Assembly (NCBI RefSeq): GCF_003054555.1
Contig: NZ_CP026304.1
Span: 3,100,001-3,164,000, forward strand
Origin: Streptomyces lunaelactis
GTDB taxonomy: Bacteria; Actinomycetota; Actinomycetes; Streptomycetales; Streptomycetaceae
DNA: 64,000 bases
Direction: 5' to 3'
Shown piece after piece: positions 45,478 through 55,196 of the stretch. The stretch's first letter is position 1, and each line of letters opens with the position of its first letter. The position numbers and the translations under genes were made by a program. Below the pieces are notes generated by a model that saw nothing but the letters and a program-made list of their open reading frames with translations, did no database searches and was not told the origin of the DNA.

Positions 45478-48400
45478 TACCGGCCGCCGAGCGCCAGCAG
45501 TTCGTCGTGCGTGCCGTCCTCGACCGCCTGTCCGGCGTCCATCAGGATCACCCGGTCCGCGCGGGCCGCCGTGGTCAGGCGGTGTGCCACGACCAGCGTG
45601 GTGCGCCGGCCAGTGAGGCGGTCCGTGGCCTGGTTGACCTGGGCCTCGGTGGCCAGGTCCAGGGCCGCGGTCGCCTCGTCGAGCAGCAGGATGTCCGGGT
45701 CGACGAGCTCGGCGCGGGCCAGGGCGATCAGCTGGCGCTGGCCGGCCGAGAGATTCCGGCCGCGCTCGGAGACCTCGTGGAGGTAGCCGCCGTCCAGGGT
45801 GGCGATCATGTCGTGGGCGCCGACGGCACGGGCCGCGGCCTCCACCTCGGCGTCGCTCGCGCCGGGGCGGCCGTACGCGATGGCGTCCCGGACCGTGCCC
45901 TCGAAGAGGTACGCCTCCTGGGGGACGACGCCGAGGCGGTGCCGGTATGCCGTCAGATCGAGCTCGCGCAGGTCCCGGCCGTCCGCGGTGATTCTGCCGC
46001 TCGTCGGGTCGTAGAACCGCGCGACCAGCTTGACCAGCGTCGACTTGCCCGCGCCGGTCTCGCCGACGAAAGCGACGGTCTGGCCGGCCGGGATCCGCAG
46101 ATCGATGCCGGTGAGGGCCTCCTCGGGCGCGTCGGAGGCTCCGTAGGCGAAGTCGACGTTCTCGAAGGCGATGTCGCCGCGCAGCGAGAGCACGTCGAGG
46201 GGTTCCTTCGCCTCGGCGGTCGATGTCGGCTCCTGGAGCAGCTCCTGGATACGGCCCAGCGAGACCGTCGCCTGCTGGTAACCGTCGAAGACCTGGGAGA
46301 GCTGCTGCACCGGCGCGAAGAACAGATCGATGTAGAGGAGGAACGCGACCAGGGCGCCGGTGGTGAGGGTGCCCGCCTCGATCCGGCCCGCGCCCACGAT
46401 CAGCACGGCCGCGGCGGCCACCGACGACAGCAGCTGCACGAAGGGGAAGTAGACGGAGATCAGCCACTGGCCGCGCACGCGGGCCCGGCGGTAGCTGTCG
46501 CTGCGGGCGGCGAACCGGTCCCGGCCGTCGCGCTCGCGCCGGAACGCCTGGACGATCCGCAGCCCGGACACGGACTCCTGGAGGTCGCCGTTGACGACGC
46601 TGATGCGCTCGCGGGCCAGCTCGTACGCCTTCACGCTCTTGCGGCGGAAGAAGAACGTGCCGACGATCAGCAGCGGCAGGGTCGCGAAGACCACCAGCGC
46701 CAGCTGCAGATCGATGAAGAGGAGCGCGACCATGATGCCGAAGAAGGTGACGACCGAGACGAACGCGGTGACCAGTCCGGTCTGCAGGAACGTGGACAGG
46801 GCGTCCACGTCCGTCGTCATACGGGTCATGATCCGGCCGGTCAACTCGCGCTCGTAGTAGTCGAGTCCGAGCCGCTGGAGCTGCGCGAAGATCTTCAGAC
46901 GCAGGGAGTAGAGAACGCGCTCGCCGGTGCGGCCCGTCATCCGGGTCTCGCCGATCTGCGCGGCCCACTGCACGAACACCGAGACCAGCGCGAGGGCGGA
47001 GGCCGCCCAGACCGCGCCGAGCGCGAGCTGTGTGACGCCCTGGTCGATGCCGTGCCGGATCAGGACGGGGAGCAGCAGCGACATGCCCGCGTCGATGGCG
47101 ACCAGCAACAGGCTGACGAGCAGCGGCAGTCCGAAGCCGCGCAGCAGCCGGCGCAGCCCGTACGACTGCTCGGCCCGTACGGCGCGCGCCTCGTCGATCT
47201 CGGGGGTGTCGGTGGCCGGCGGCAGCGCCTCGACCTGGGCGAGCAGTTCGGGGGTGGCGCCGGGGGCCGCGGACTCTCCGGTGTTCTCCTCACGTACCCA
47301 CAGCCGGGGCGTGATGCCGCGCTCGACGTCGAACTCGGCGTCGAGCTCGTCCCGTACGGTGTGGTCCTCCCGCGGTTCGGGTCCAAGGACGTCCGACGGA
47401 GTCGAGTGTCCCGGCGATACGCCGCCGAGCTCGTCCGGGTCGGTCAGCAGCCGCCGGTACAGCGCCGAGCTCCGCACCAGCTCCTCGTGGGTGCCGATGC
47501 CGGCGAGCCGGCCGCCGTCCAGGACGGCGATCCGGTCGGCGAGGTTGAGGGTGGAGCGCCGGTGGGCGATCAGCAGGGTCGTACGCCCCGCCATGACGCC
47601 GCGCAGGGCCTCGTGGATCTCGTGCTCGACGCGCGCGTCAACGGCGGAGGTGGCGTCGTCGAGGAGCAGCAGCCGGGGGTCGGTGAGGATCGCGCGGGCG
47701 AGCGCGATGCGCTGGCGCTGGCCGCCGGAGAGGGTGAGGCCGTGCTCGCCGACCTTGGTGTTGTAGCCGTCCGGCAGCTCCGCGATGAAACGGTCGGCCT
47801 GGGCGGCGCGCGCCGCGGTGTCGATCTCCTCGTCGGTCGCGTCTGGCTTCCCGTACGCGATGTTCGTGCGCACGGTCTCGGAGAAGAGGAAGCTGTCCTC
47901 CGGCACGAGCCCGATGGCGGCCCGCAGCGAGTCGAAGGTCAGCTCGCGCACATCGTGGCCACCGACGAGGACCGCGCCGTGCAACACGTCGTAGAAGCGC
48001 GGCAGCAGCAGCGAGACGGTGGACTTGCCGCTGCCCGACGAGCCGACGACCGCGACGGTCTCGCCCTGCCGGATCTCCAGCGAGAAGCCGTCGAGGACCG
48101 GGCGCTCCTCGTCGTAGCCGAAGGTCACATCGTCGAACTCGACGGTCGCGGGCGCGTCCGCCGGCAGCTCCTTCGTGCCTTCCCGCATCGTCGGCTCGGT
48201 GTCGACCAGCTCCAGTACACGCTCCACGCCGGCGCGCGCCTGCTGTCCTACGGTCAGCACCACGGCGAGCATCCGGACCGGGCCGACGAGCTGAGCGAGA
48301 TAGGTGGAGAAGGCGACGAACGTACCCAGGGTGATCTGGCCGCGTGTGGCCAGCCAGCCACCGAGCGCCAGCATCGCGACCTGCCCGAGCGCGGGGACGG

Positions 48401-49151
48401 CCTGGAGGGCCGGGGTGTAGCGGGAGTTGAGTCTGATGGTGCGCAGCCTGCCCGCGAAGAGCTTGCGGCCGACCTCGCGCAGCTTGCCGGTCTCCTGGTC
48501 CTCCTGGCCGAAGCCCTTGACCACGCGTACGCCCGAGACGGCACCGTCGACGACGCCCGCGACGGCGGCCGCCTGGCTCTGCGCGTACCAGGTGGCGGGA
48601 TGCAGCCGGGTGCGGCTGCGCTTGGCGATGAACCAGAGGGCGGGAGCGACGGCGATCGCGATCAAGGTGAGCGGCAGCGACAGCCACGCCATGATCACCA
48701 GGGAGATGAGGAAGAGCAGGATGTTCCCGATGGTCATCGGGAGCATGAAGAGCAGGCCCTGGATGAGCTGAAGGTCGCTGGTCGCGCGGCCGACGACCTG
48801 TCCGGTGGACAGCTCGTCCTGCTTCCGGCCGTCGAGGCGGGTGATCGTTCCGAATATGTCGGTACGGAGATCGTGCTGGACATCCAGCGCGAGGCGGCCG
48901 CCGTAGTAGCGGCGGACAAAGGTGAGGGCGTAGACGACGAGGGCCGACGCGATCAGCAGCCCGGTCCAGAGACCGATGGAACCTGTGCTGTCACCGATCA
49001 CGTCGTCGATGACGACTTTGGTGATCAGCGGGACGAGCGCCATGACGGCCATACCGGCCAGCGAGGACCCGAGGGCGAGCACGACATTGCGCCGGTACCG
49101 CCAGGCGTAACCGGCCAGCCGCCGCGCCCACCCCTGATTCGCCGCCGCCAC
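45426..49151 (-). CDS. Four-domain ABC exporter (TMD-NBD-TMD-NBD)
   Basis: A 1241-residue fusion of two type IV ABC exporter halves. Half 1 has six helices, Walker A VGSSGSGKST, signature LSGGQRQR and Walker B LLLLDDATSAVD, where the usual catalytic Glu is Asp. A charged linker follows (about 580-640). Half 2 has six helices, Walker A VGETGAGKST, signature LSAGQRQL and Walker B LLLDEATAALD, which is intact. This pairing of one canonical and one degenerate ATP site is as in heterodimeric exporters, here on a single chain. It probably exports a lipid or drug. GTG start with GGGAGG. Confidence 0.93.
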   Translation of the reverse strand: MAAANQGWARRLAGYAWRYRRNVVLALGSSLAGMAVMALVPLITKVVIDDVIGDSTGSIGLWTGLLIASALVVYALTFVRRYYGGRLALDVQHDLRTDIFGTITRLDGRKQDELSTGQVVGRATSDLQLIQGLLFMLPMTIGNILLFLISLVIMAWLSLPLTLIAIAVAPALWFIAKRSRTRLHPATWYAQSQAAAVAGVVDGAVSGVRVVKGFGQEDQETGKLREVGRKLFAGRLRTIRLNSRYTPALQAVPALGQVAMLALGGWLATRGQITLGTFVAFSTYLAQLVGPVRMLAVVLTVGQQARAGVERVLELVDTEPTMREGTKELPADAPATVEFDDVTFGYDEERPVLDGFSLEIRQGETVAVVGSSGSGKSTVSLLLPRFYDVLHGAVLVGGHDVRELTFDSLRAAIGLVPEDSFLFSETVRTNIAYGKPDATDEEIDTAARAAQADRFIAELPDGYNTKVGEHGLTLSGGQRQRIALARAILTDPRLLLLDDATSAVDARVEHEIHEALRGVMAGRTTLLIAHRRSTLNLADRIAVLDGGRLAGIGTHEELVRSSALYRRLLTDPDELGGVSPGHSTPSDVLGPEPREDHTVRDELDAEFDVERGITPRLWVREENTGESAAPGATPELLAQVEALPPATDTPEIDEARAVRAEQSYGLRRLLRGFGLPLLVSLLLVAIDAGMSLLLPVLIRHGIDQGVTQLALGAVWAASALALVSVFVQWAAQIGETRMTGRTGERVLYSLRLKIFAQLQRLGLDYYERELTGRIMTRMTTDVDALSTFLQTGLVTAFVSVVTFFGIMVALLFIDLQLALVVFATLPLLIVGTFFFRRKSVKAYELARERISVVNGDLQESVSGLRIVQAFRRERDGRDRFAARSDSYRRARVRGQWLISVYFPFVQLLSSVAAAAVLIVGAGRIEAGTLTTGALVAFLLYIDLFFAPVQQLSQVFDGYQQATVSLGRIQELLQEPTSTAEAKEPLDVLSLRGDIAFENVDFAYGASDAPEEALTGIDLRIPAGQTVAFVGETGAGKSTLVKLVARFYDPTSGRITADGRDLRELDLTAYRHRLGVVPQEAYLFEGTVRDAIAYGRPGASDAEVEAAARAVGAHDMIATLDGGYLHEVSERGRNLSAGQRQLIALARAELVDPDILLLDEATAALDLATEAQVNQATDRLTGRRTTLVVAHRLTTAARADRVILMDAGQAVEDGTHDELLALGGRYAALWRTFIGEDEPAAV

Positions 49152-49247
49152 GTGATGCCTCCCGTTTTTTCTGATCTACCGGAAGACACCAACGCGGGGA
49201 GCAGCGGATTTCATCCCGCCGCAACAAATCCGGGACCAGGACAGGTC

Positions 49248-50225
49248 TCAGGTCCTAGGACTCGGCACGGCCGTGATCAGCGGGACGGCGGGCGACTGGG
49301 GGGACGCCGGGACCGCTTCCTGGGGCGCTGCGGGCGGCACGAAGGCCGTGAGCGCGGACGCCGCGGGGTTGAGGTCCTTGTGGATCGCGCGGGCGACCGC
49401 CTGGATGGTGTTCACGCCGTCTTTCATGGTGGCGTTGTCCTGGGTGAGGACGGTGATCGTGTAGTCGTGGCCGTTGCCGGTGAAGGCGCCGATGCTGTGC
49501 ACGCGCCAGCCGTGCGTGGCCCGCGACAGCCAGCCGTTCTTCACCTGGACGGTGGCGGTTGCCGGTGCCCCGGCCGGGGTGCCCCAGCGCTGGGAGGTGA
49601 TGACTTTGCTCATCAGCTTGAGGGCGTACGACCGGTTGGCGTCGCTGAGCACGGTGTTCTTCACGGTCAGCGCGGCGAGCTGCTTCTGCTCGTCACGCGC
49701 GTTGATCTGGGTGAGTCCCCAGTAGCCGTTGGCGCCGGGGACGGTCTGCGTCATTCCGGCCGCCGTGAGGAAGCGCTTGATCTTGGTGGTGCCGAGCTGC
49801 TTCCACAGCGCGCTGGTGGCGGCGTTGTCCGACTTCGTGATCATGTCGCTCGCCAGAGTGAACTCACGCTGGGTGAATCCGCGCTTCTGGATCTGCGCTT
49901 CCTGCAGGAGAGCGGCGAGCACGGTCACCTTGACCACGCTGGCCGAGTCGTACTTCTGGTCCGGACGCAGCACACAACTGGTCTTGCTGACCCGGTCGTT
50001 GAGCAGCACGGCGGTCGTCGACCGGCGGCCGGCGAGCGCCGCGGTGATGTCGGCGGTGAGCTTGGCGGCGAGGCCCGCCTTCTGCGAGGTGCAGGCGACC
50101 TGCGGTGTCGCGGCGGCCGCGGGCGCCGTGGCCGCGGCGAGTGGCACGAGCGTCGCGGCGGCCAGGACTGCGGCGGCGCCACGTGCGCGGCGCGCGGCGC
50201 GGCCGCGTACTCGGTGGTGAGTCAT
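49248..50225 (-). CDS. Secreted class A beta-lactamase-like serine hydrolase
   Basis: A 325-residue secreted protein with a signal peptide to about residue 39. The penicillin-binding fold motifs are SVVK (Ser96, Lys99), SDN (132-134) and KNG (229-231), the last replacing KTG. The omega-loop Glu of true class A beta-lactamases (E166) is not apparent near SDN. Degradation of beta-lactams is therefore doubtful, and a DD-peptidase-like or other serine hydrolase role is as likely. The tail is Pro-rich. Confidence 0.85.
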   Translation of the reverse strand: MTHHRVRGRAARRARGAAAVLAAATLVPLAAATAPAAAATPQVACTSQKAGLAAKLTADITAALAGRRSTTAVLLNDRVSKTSCVLRPDQKYDSASVVKVTVLAALLQEAQIQKRGFTQREFTLASDMITKSDNAATSALWKQLGTTKIKRFLTAAGMTQTVPGANGYWGLTQINARDEQKQLAALTVKNTVLSDANRSYALKLMSKVITSQRWGTPAGAPATATVQVKNGWLSRATHGWRVHSIGAFTGNGHDYTITVLTQDNATMKDGVNTIQAVARAIHKDLNPAASALTAFVPPAAPQEAVPASPQSPAVPLITAVPSPRT

Positions 50226-50358
50226 GGAGGCTTTCCCGTCCCCTGTGTGACCTGGTGCGGGTGCGCCTTTCCGGGGCACCCGCACCACATGACTAACGGC
50301 CGGCTGAAAAGTTGTACGAAGTTCTGCAACGGGTCGGCTTCCCGCGAAGGGCGTCGGC

Positions 50359-51396
50359 TCAGTGGCGCGGCAGCCGCACGGTCAGCCGGTAGAAGCGGGT
50401 GATCTGGGTGGCGTTCTGGTTGTCGTCGCTGGCGAGCAGGAGGCGGAGCCGCCCGCCCGGGGCGTGCCCGGTCACGGCCAGGGCCTCGATGTTGTCGAGC
50501 AGCGGATTGGGCTGGGGCTGCTTGGCGGGGGCGTCGAGGGAGGGGCAGTCGACGAGGTCCGCGAGCAGGGTCCTGCGTACCAGCCGGACGCCGTCCTGCT
50601 CCTTGAGGTACTCGACGGAGCTGACGTCCGAGGCGTCGCTCAGGTCGGCGAGATAGAGGCGCACTGTGTTGCCGACGCCCGCCGTGAAGCCGCGCTCGAG
50701 AACGAGCAGCCGGCCGTCCCCGGTGGCCGTGGACTCGCTGATGCTGAGGCCGGTGTCGGTGCGGTAGCCGTACTGCGCCGAGGGCCTGAAGTCGCGCTGC
50801 GGGCCGGACCGCCACCAGGTCTGCAGCCGCCTGATCCCGGCATCGTCACCGGCGAGCGGGCCCTCCATGGCGGCGACGAGGGTACGGCCGCCGGGCTGGA
50901 GGGTCAGCCCCTCGAAGGTCTGGTTCCGGCCGGCGCGTCCGGCCGGGGCGACCCGCAGGGCCTGGGGCACGGGGAGGCTGCCGAGCAGGGTGCCGTCTTG
51001 GCCGTAACGGCGTACGGAGGGCTCGGTCTCGGAGCTGATCAGCCGGCTGCCGTCCCGCTCGACGACGAGTCCCTCGGAGTCGAGCTGCGCGCCCTGCTCG
51101 TCGGCGAGATGTGCGACGGTGCGCGGCGCGTAGGTCCGCGCGTCCAGCGTGAACAGCTCCGACCGGTCGGACAGCGCGGCGATCCGGCCGCGGCCGTCGA
51201 GGGCGAGGGCGGAGAAGTTGCCGACGAAGGTGCCCTGGAACTCGGTCTTGTCGAGCGCGTCGGAGTAGCCGTCGATGACCACGCTCGGCGAGCAACTGCT
51301 CGTCCGGGGCTGGGAGTTGGCGGGCCCGGTGGCGGCCACGCAGGTGGCCACCGCCAGACCGGCGGTGACGGAGGCGAGTACGGTTCGCAGGCGCAT
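50359..51396 (-). CDS. Secreted esterase/phytase-like beta-propeller protein
   Basis: A 345-residue secreted protein with a signal peptide of about 28 residues. FVGNFSALALDGRGRIAALSD, LDSEGLVVERDGSRLISSE, FEGLTLQPGGRTLVAAMEG, and NIEALAVTGHAPGGRLRLLLASDDN are the repeating blades of the esterase-like-activity-of-phytase family (PF13449 type). Whether it is a phosphatase or esterase is unproven. No strong ribosome site precedes the ATG; longer forms are possible but add non-family sequence. Confidence 0.88.
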   Translation of the reverse strand: MRLRTVLASVTAGLAVATCVAATGPANSQPRTSSCSPSVVIDGYSDALDKTEFQGTFVGNFSALALDGRGRIAALSDRSELFTLDARTYAPRTVAHLADEQGAQLDSEGLVVERDGSRLISSETEPSVRRYGQDGTLLGSLPVPQALRVAPAGRAGRNQTFEGLTLQPGGRTLVAAMEGPLAGDDAGIRRLQTWWRSGPQRDFRPSAQYGYRTDTGLSISESTATGDGRLLVLERGFTAGVGNTVRLYLADLSDASDVSSVEYLKEQDGVRLVRRTLLADLVDCPSLDAPAKQPQPNPLLDNIEALAVTGHAPGGRLRLLLASDDNQNATQITRFYRLTVRLPRH

Positions 51397-51493
51397 GGCG
51401 TCACGGTAGGACGCGACGGGTTGAGCCCGGGCGGACTCCCCGTGAACGTTCGGCCGTCCCGCGCCGGGGTCAGGCGTCCGTCCAGCCCACGGG

Positions 51494-52285
51494 TCAGGCG
51501 TCCCGTCGGTGGAGCGACTGCCACCCCGCCCACAGCGCCGCCGCGACCCAGATCCCGAGGACACCGAGACCGGTCCACGGCCCGAGGACGCCGGTCGACT
51601 CCTGCAGCAGTGCCTGCCGGCCCGCCCGGTCGGGCAGGAACTCGACGACGCTGTCGTCCTGCGATACGTCCCCGATCACGAACGACACCATGAGCAGGAA
51701 CGGGATGAGGATGCCCATGACCGCGGGTCCGCTGCGCAGCACCGCCGCAAGTCCCGCCGAGAACAAGGTGATCAGCGCCAGATAGATCCCGCAGCCGACG
51801 ACTGCGCGCAGGGCGCCCGGGTCCCCGATACCGACGCCGCGGTCGCCGAGGAAGGCCTGTCCCGCGAGGAAGCAGGTGACGCTCGTGGCCAGGCCCACGA
51901 GGAGCGCCAGGCCGCCGATGACGGCGAGCTTGGCCGCGTAGAGGACACCTCTGCGCGGGACGACGGCCAGCGAGATGCGGATGGCGCCGCTCTTGTACTC
52001 CCCCGCGACGGCCAGGGCACCGAAGCAGATGGCCGCGATCTGGCCGAAGTCGATGCCGAAGAAGGAGGAGAGGAGCGGGTCGAAGTCGGGCTTCGCCGTC
52101 TCCTCGGTGCTGAGCGTGGCACTCAGCAGCAGTGAGAAGCCGACGGTGGCGAGGAAGACGGACGCGAGCGTCGCACCGAGCGAGCGTACGGAGCGGATCT
52201 TGAGCCACTCGGAGTGGACAACGGGCGCGAACGACGACGTGGACGTGAACGACGACGTGCTGGACGACGTGAGGGACACGGTCAT
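51494..52285 (-). CDS. ABC-2 family exporter permease
   Basis: A 263-residue membrane protein with six hydrophobic segments. The Ser/Thr-rich N-terminus leads to SEWLKIRSVRSLGATL, the usual cytoplasmic lead-in of ABC-2 permeases. AVAGEYKSGAIRISLAVVP is the E-Y-x-x-G-x-I-R signature. Its ATG overlaps the stop of the ATPase gene (ATGA). It stands next to a divergent two-component system, as in peptide-antibiotic detoxification modules. Confidence 0.92.
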   Translation of the reverse strand: MTVSLTSSSTSSFTSTSSFAPVVHSEWLKIRSVRSLGATLASVFLATVGFSLLLSATLSTEETAKPDFDPLLSSFFGIDFGQIAAICFGALAVAGEYKSGAIRISLAVVPRRGVLYAAKLAVIGGLALLVGLATSVTCFLAGQAFLGDRGVGIGDPGALRAVVGCGIYLALITLFSAGLAAVLRSGPAVMGILIPFLLMVSFVIGDVSQDDSVVEFLPDRAGRQALLQESTGVLGPWTGLGVLGIWVAAALWAGWQSLHRRDA

Positions 52286-53214
52286 ACCTCCTGGCCCACG
52301 GCCGGACGGGGTGCCGCGAACTCGGTCTCGTCCGCGGTGAGCGCGAGATAGGCCTGTTCCAACGTGGCCTCCTCGTCGGCGAGTTCAAGGATCGGGATGC
52401 CTTCGTGTGCGGCGAGGGGCCCGATGTCCGCCACCTTCGCGCCTTCCACGGTCCAGCGGCCGTCCGCCCCCTCGACGGGCGTGAAGCCCTTGCCCCTCAG
52501 GGCCGTGCGCAGCCGCTCGCCCTCGGTCGTGCGCAGCCGCACGCGCGGTGTGGTCCGCGCGTCGATGAAGTCCTGCATGCCGGTGTCGGCGAGCAGCCTG
52601 CCCCTGCCGAGGACGACGAGATGGTCGGCGAAGGAGGCTGTCTCGTTCATCAGATGGCTGGAGACGAGGACTGCCCTGCCCTCGCGGGCCAGTCGGCGCA
52701 TCAGTTCACGGATCCAGATGATGCCCTCCGGGTCCAGTCCGTTGGAGGGCTCGTCCAGCATCAGCACCTCGGGGTCGCCGAGCAGGGCCGCGGCGATCCC
52801 GAGGCGCTGGCGCATGCCGAGCGAGAACGTCCTGATCCTCCGGGCCGCGACGCTTGCGATCCCGGCCTGCTCCAGCACGGCGTCCACGCGAGGGGCCCCG
52901 ATCCGGTTGGCGGCGGCGAGGATACGCAGATGGTCGCGGGCGGTACGGGAGCCGAGGGCCGCCTGCGCGTCGAGCAGCGCGCCGACGTGGCGCAGCGGTT
53001 CGCCGATCGCGGCGTACGCCCGCCCGCCGATGGTGGCGGTGCCCGAGGTGGGCCGGTCCAGGCCGAGGACCAGACGCATGGTGGTGGACTTGCCGGCGCC
53101 GTTCGGCCCGAGGAAGCCGGTGACCCTGCCGGGCCGCACGCTGAAGGTCAGCCCGTCCAAGGCGCGGGTCGTCCCGTACTCCTTGGTGAGTTCTGTGACG
53201 TCGATGCTGGTCAT
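52282..53214 (-). CDS. ABC transporter ATP-binding protein
   Basis: A 310-residue ATPase with Walker A GPNGAGKS (40-47), Q-loop near LDAQAAL, signature FSLGMRQR, Walker B VLMLDEPSNGLDP and switch His in SSHLMNE. A C-terminal extension of about 90 residues follows, as in drug- and bacitracin-type exporters. It works with the permease encoded by the overlapping downstream gene. The divergent histidine kinase gene starts 107 bases away, so shared regulation by that system is likely. Confidence 0.94.
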   Translation of the reverse strand: MTSIDVTELTKEYGTTRALDGLTFSVRPGRVTGFLGPNGAGKSTTMRLVLGLDRPTSGTATIGGRAYAAIGEPLRHVGALLDAQAALGSRTARDHLRILAAANRIGAPRVDAVLEQAGIASVAARRIRTFSLGMRQRLGIAAALLGDPEVLMLDEPSNGLDPEGIIWIRELMRRLAREGRAVLVSSHLMNETASFADHLVVLGRGRLLADTGMQDFIDARTTPRVRLRTTEGERLRTALRGKGFTPVEGADGRWTVEGAKVADIGPLAAHEGIPILELADEEATLEQAYLALTADETEFAAPRPAVGQEV

Positions 53215-53321
53215 GGCTCCAGCGTGGCCGCGGGGCGGTGGCCGGGGCCTCCCCCGCCGGTGGAGATCGCCTCCCCCGTGCGGGGGAGCCGTGGGCAGAG
53301 GGGCGCTGACACGATGACGGA

Positions 53322-54491
53322 ATGCTCCGCTTCGTGCGCCCGCTGACCCGCTCGGTGACCTACACCCGCTGGCTGCATCTGTTCATCGGCGTGATCGTCT
53401 GGGGCATGTGGCTGTTCGTCGACACCGAGCGGCCGTACGTACCGGTCGTGCTGCTGGGGCTGTTGGGGCTCATTCCGGCGGTGCGGCTGGCCGAGGGGCT
53501 GCAGGCACGGCTGCTGCTCTCCCCGCACGGATACGCGGAGTCGGCCTCGGGTATAGCCGCCGAGTCGTCCGCCACCTGGGCGGACCGGTGGCGGACAGCC
53601 CTGTGGATGGAGATCCGGCTGGCACTTGGCCTGCTCACCGGATACCTCACGGCGAACCTGCTCGGGCTGTCCGTGGATCTGGCCATGGCCGCGGGCGGCG
53701 GCACCGGCGAGGGCGAGCTGATCGACGTGCCGGGCCACCACTGGTGGTACGCGCTGCTCGCTCCGCTGCCGATCGCCGCTCTGCTGGCGGCCGTTGTGGG
53801 ACTCGGGGAGCTGATCACAGCCATCGCGCGGCGGCTGCTCGGCCCGTCGGCGGCGGAGCGGCTCGCCGCCCTGGAGGAGCGCACCGAGCAGCTGCTGGAG
53901 CGGAACCGCATCGCCCGGGAGCTGCACGACTCGATCGGCCACGCTCTGACGGTGGCGGTGGTGCAGGCGGGCGCGGCCAGGACGGCAGGCAGTACGGAGT
54001 TCACCGACCGTGCGCTGAGTGCCATCGAGGAGACCGGCCGGGCGGCGCTGGAGGACCTGGAGCGCGTACTCCTGGTGCTGCGGGAGTCCGGCAGGCCCGC
54101 GAGCCGGCGTCCGACGCTCACCGACGCGGACCGGCTGCTGGAGTCCGCGCGGGCCTCCGGCGCCAAGGTCGACGCCGAGGTGACGGGTCCCGTGGAACAG
54201 CTCCCGGGCCCGGTCTCCCGGGAGGGCTACCGCATCGTGCAGGAGGCGCTGACGAACGTACTGCGGCACGCGGGCCCGGTCACGACGCGCGTACGGATCG
54301 CCGTCGCGGACGGCCGTCTTGAACTGGAGGTCGCCAACCCCCTTCCGGGACCGGTCACTTCGACCGGCCGCGGCAGCGGGCTGCGCGGCATCCGCGAACG
54401 GGCGGCGCTGCTCGGCGGCAAGGCCGACACCGGTCCGTACGACGGCGAATGGCGGGTCCACGTCGGACTTCCCCTGGACGGCCTACGCTGA
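53322..54491 (+). CDS. Sensor histidine kinase (HisKA_3 type)
   Basis: A 389-residue membrane kinase. Four hydrophobic segments lie in residues 17-170, grouped as two pairs. The dimerisation box ERNRIARELHDSIGHALTV carries phospho-acceptor His202. The ATPase part has EALTNVLRHAG (N-box) and GRGSGLRGIRERAALLGG (G-box). It is a typical NarL-system kinase. Its gene is followed after 4 bases by the response regulator. The signal is unknown; the membrane part is small, so it may sense through the neighbouring exporter (inference). Confidence 0.94.
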   Translation: MLRFVRPLTRSVTYTRWLHLFIGVIVWGMWLFVDTERPYVPVVLLGLLGLIPAVRLAEGLQARLLLSPHGYAESASGIAAESSATWADRWRTALWMEIRLALGLLTGYLTANLLGLSVDLAMAAGGGTGEGELIDVPGHHWWYALLAPLPIAALLAAVVGLGELITAIARRLLGPSAAERLAALEERTEQLLERNRIARELHDSIGHALTVAVVQAGAARTAGSTEFTDRALSAIEETGRAALEDLERVLLVLRESGRPASRRPTLTDADRLLESARASGAKVDAEVTGPVEQLPGPVSREGYRIVQEALTNVLRHAGPVTTRVRIAVADGRLELEVANPLPGPVTSTGRGSGLRGIRERAALLGGKADTGPYDGEWRVHVGLPLDGLR

Positions 54492-54495
54492 CCGG

Positions 54496-55146
54496 GTGCC
54501 GATCACTGTTCTGCTTGTCGACGACGAACCGCTCGTACGGGCGGGGCTGCGCGCCGTGCTCGAGGCCCAGCCGGACATCGAGGTCACCGGCGAGGCGGCG
54601 GACGGCGCCGCCGTGATCCCCCTGGTGCGGCAACTGCGCCCCGATGTGGTGGCGATGGACGTCCGGATGCCGCTCCTCGACGGCATCGAGGCCACCCGCG
54701 CGGTGCTGCGTACCGTCGACGACCCGCCCAAGATCCTGGTCATCACGACCTTCGAGAACGACGAATACGTCTACGAGGCCCTGCGCGCCGGCGCCGACGG
54801 CTTCCTGCTCAAGCGGGCCCGCCCCGCGGAGATCGTGCACGCGGTGCGCCTGGTCGCGGAGGGCGACTCCCTGCTCTTCCCGGCGGCGGTGCGTTCCCTG
54901 GCCGCGGAGTACGGCAGCCGGGCCGCCCGCGCGGCGATGGAACGCGCGGCACTGACCGAGCGCGAGGCGGCGGTGCTGCGGCTGATGGCACGCGGACTGT
55001 CGAACGCGGAGATCGCCACGCAGCTCGTGGTGGGCACCGAGACGGTCAAGACCCATGTGAGCGCGGTCCTGTCCAAACTGGGCGCGCGGGACCGCACACA
55101 GGCGGTGATCGCGGCGTACGAGTCGGGGTTCGTGGCACCCGCCTGA
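54496..55146 (+). CDS. NarL/LuxR-family response regulator
   Basis: 216 residues. The receiver domain has Asp9-Asp10 and phosphorylation Asp55 in AMDVRMP, Thr in VITTF and Lys in LLKRA. The C-terminal LuxR HTH (about 146-205) reads LTEREAAVLRLMARGLSNAE and then VKTHVSAVLSKLGA. GTG start; the kinase gene ends just before. It probably activates the divergent ABC exporter genes. Confidence 0.95.
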   Translation: MPITVLLVDDEPLVRAGLRAVLEAQPDIEVTGEAADGAAVIPLVRQLRPDVVAMDVRMPLLDGIEATRAVLRTVDDPPKILVITTFENDEYVYEALRAGADGFLLKRARPAEIVHAVRLVAEGDSLLFPAAVRSLAAEYGSRAARAAMERAALTEREAAVLRLMARGLSNAEIATQLVVGTETVKTHVSAVLSKLGARDRTQAVIAAYESGFVAPA

Positions 55147-55196
55147 GAGTTGAGACGGCCATGCGCAGGGACATCGCCCTCACGGGCGCGAGGAGA

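Noticed and set aside
49248..50225. Beta-lactam resistance gene
   Set aside because: SxxK and SDN are present, but the omega-loop Glu is not seen and KTG is KNG, so resistance cannot be claimed.
45102..50402. A 1766-codon open frame on the plus strand opposite the ABC exporter and its neighbours
   Set aside because: It is the antisense shadow of well-supported minus-strand genes, a common effect of high GC. It has no motifs, and its composition is Arg/Gly/Asp-rich nonsense.
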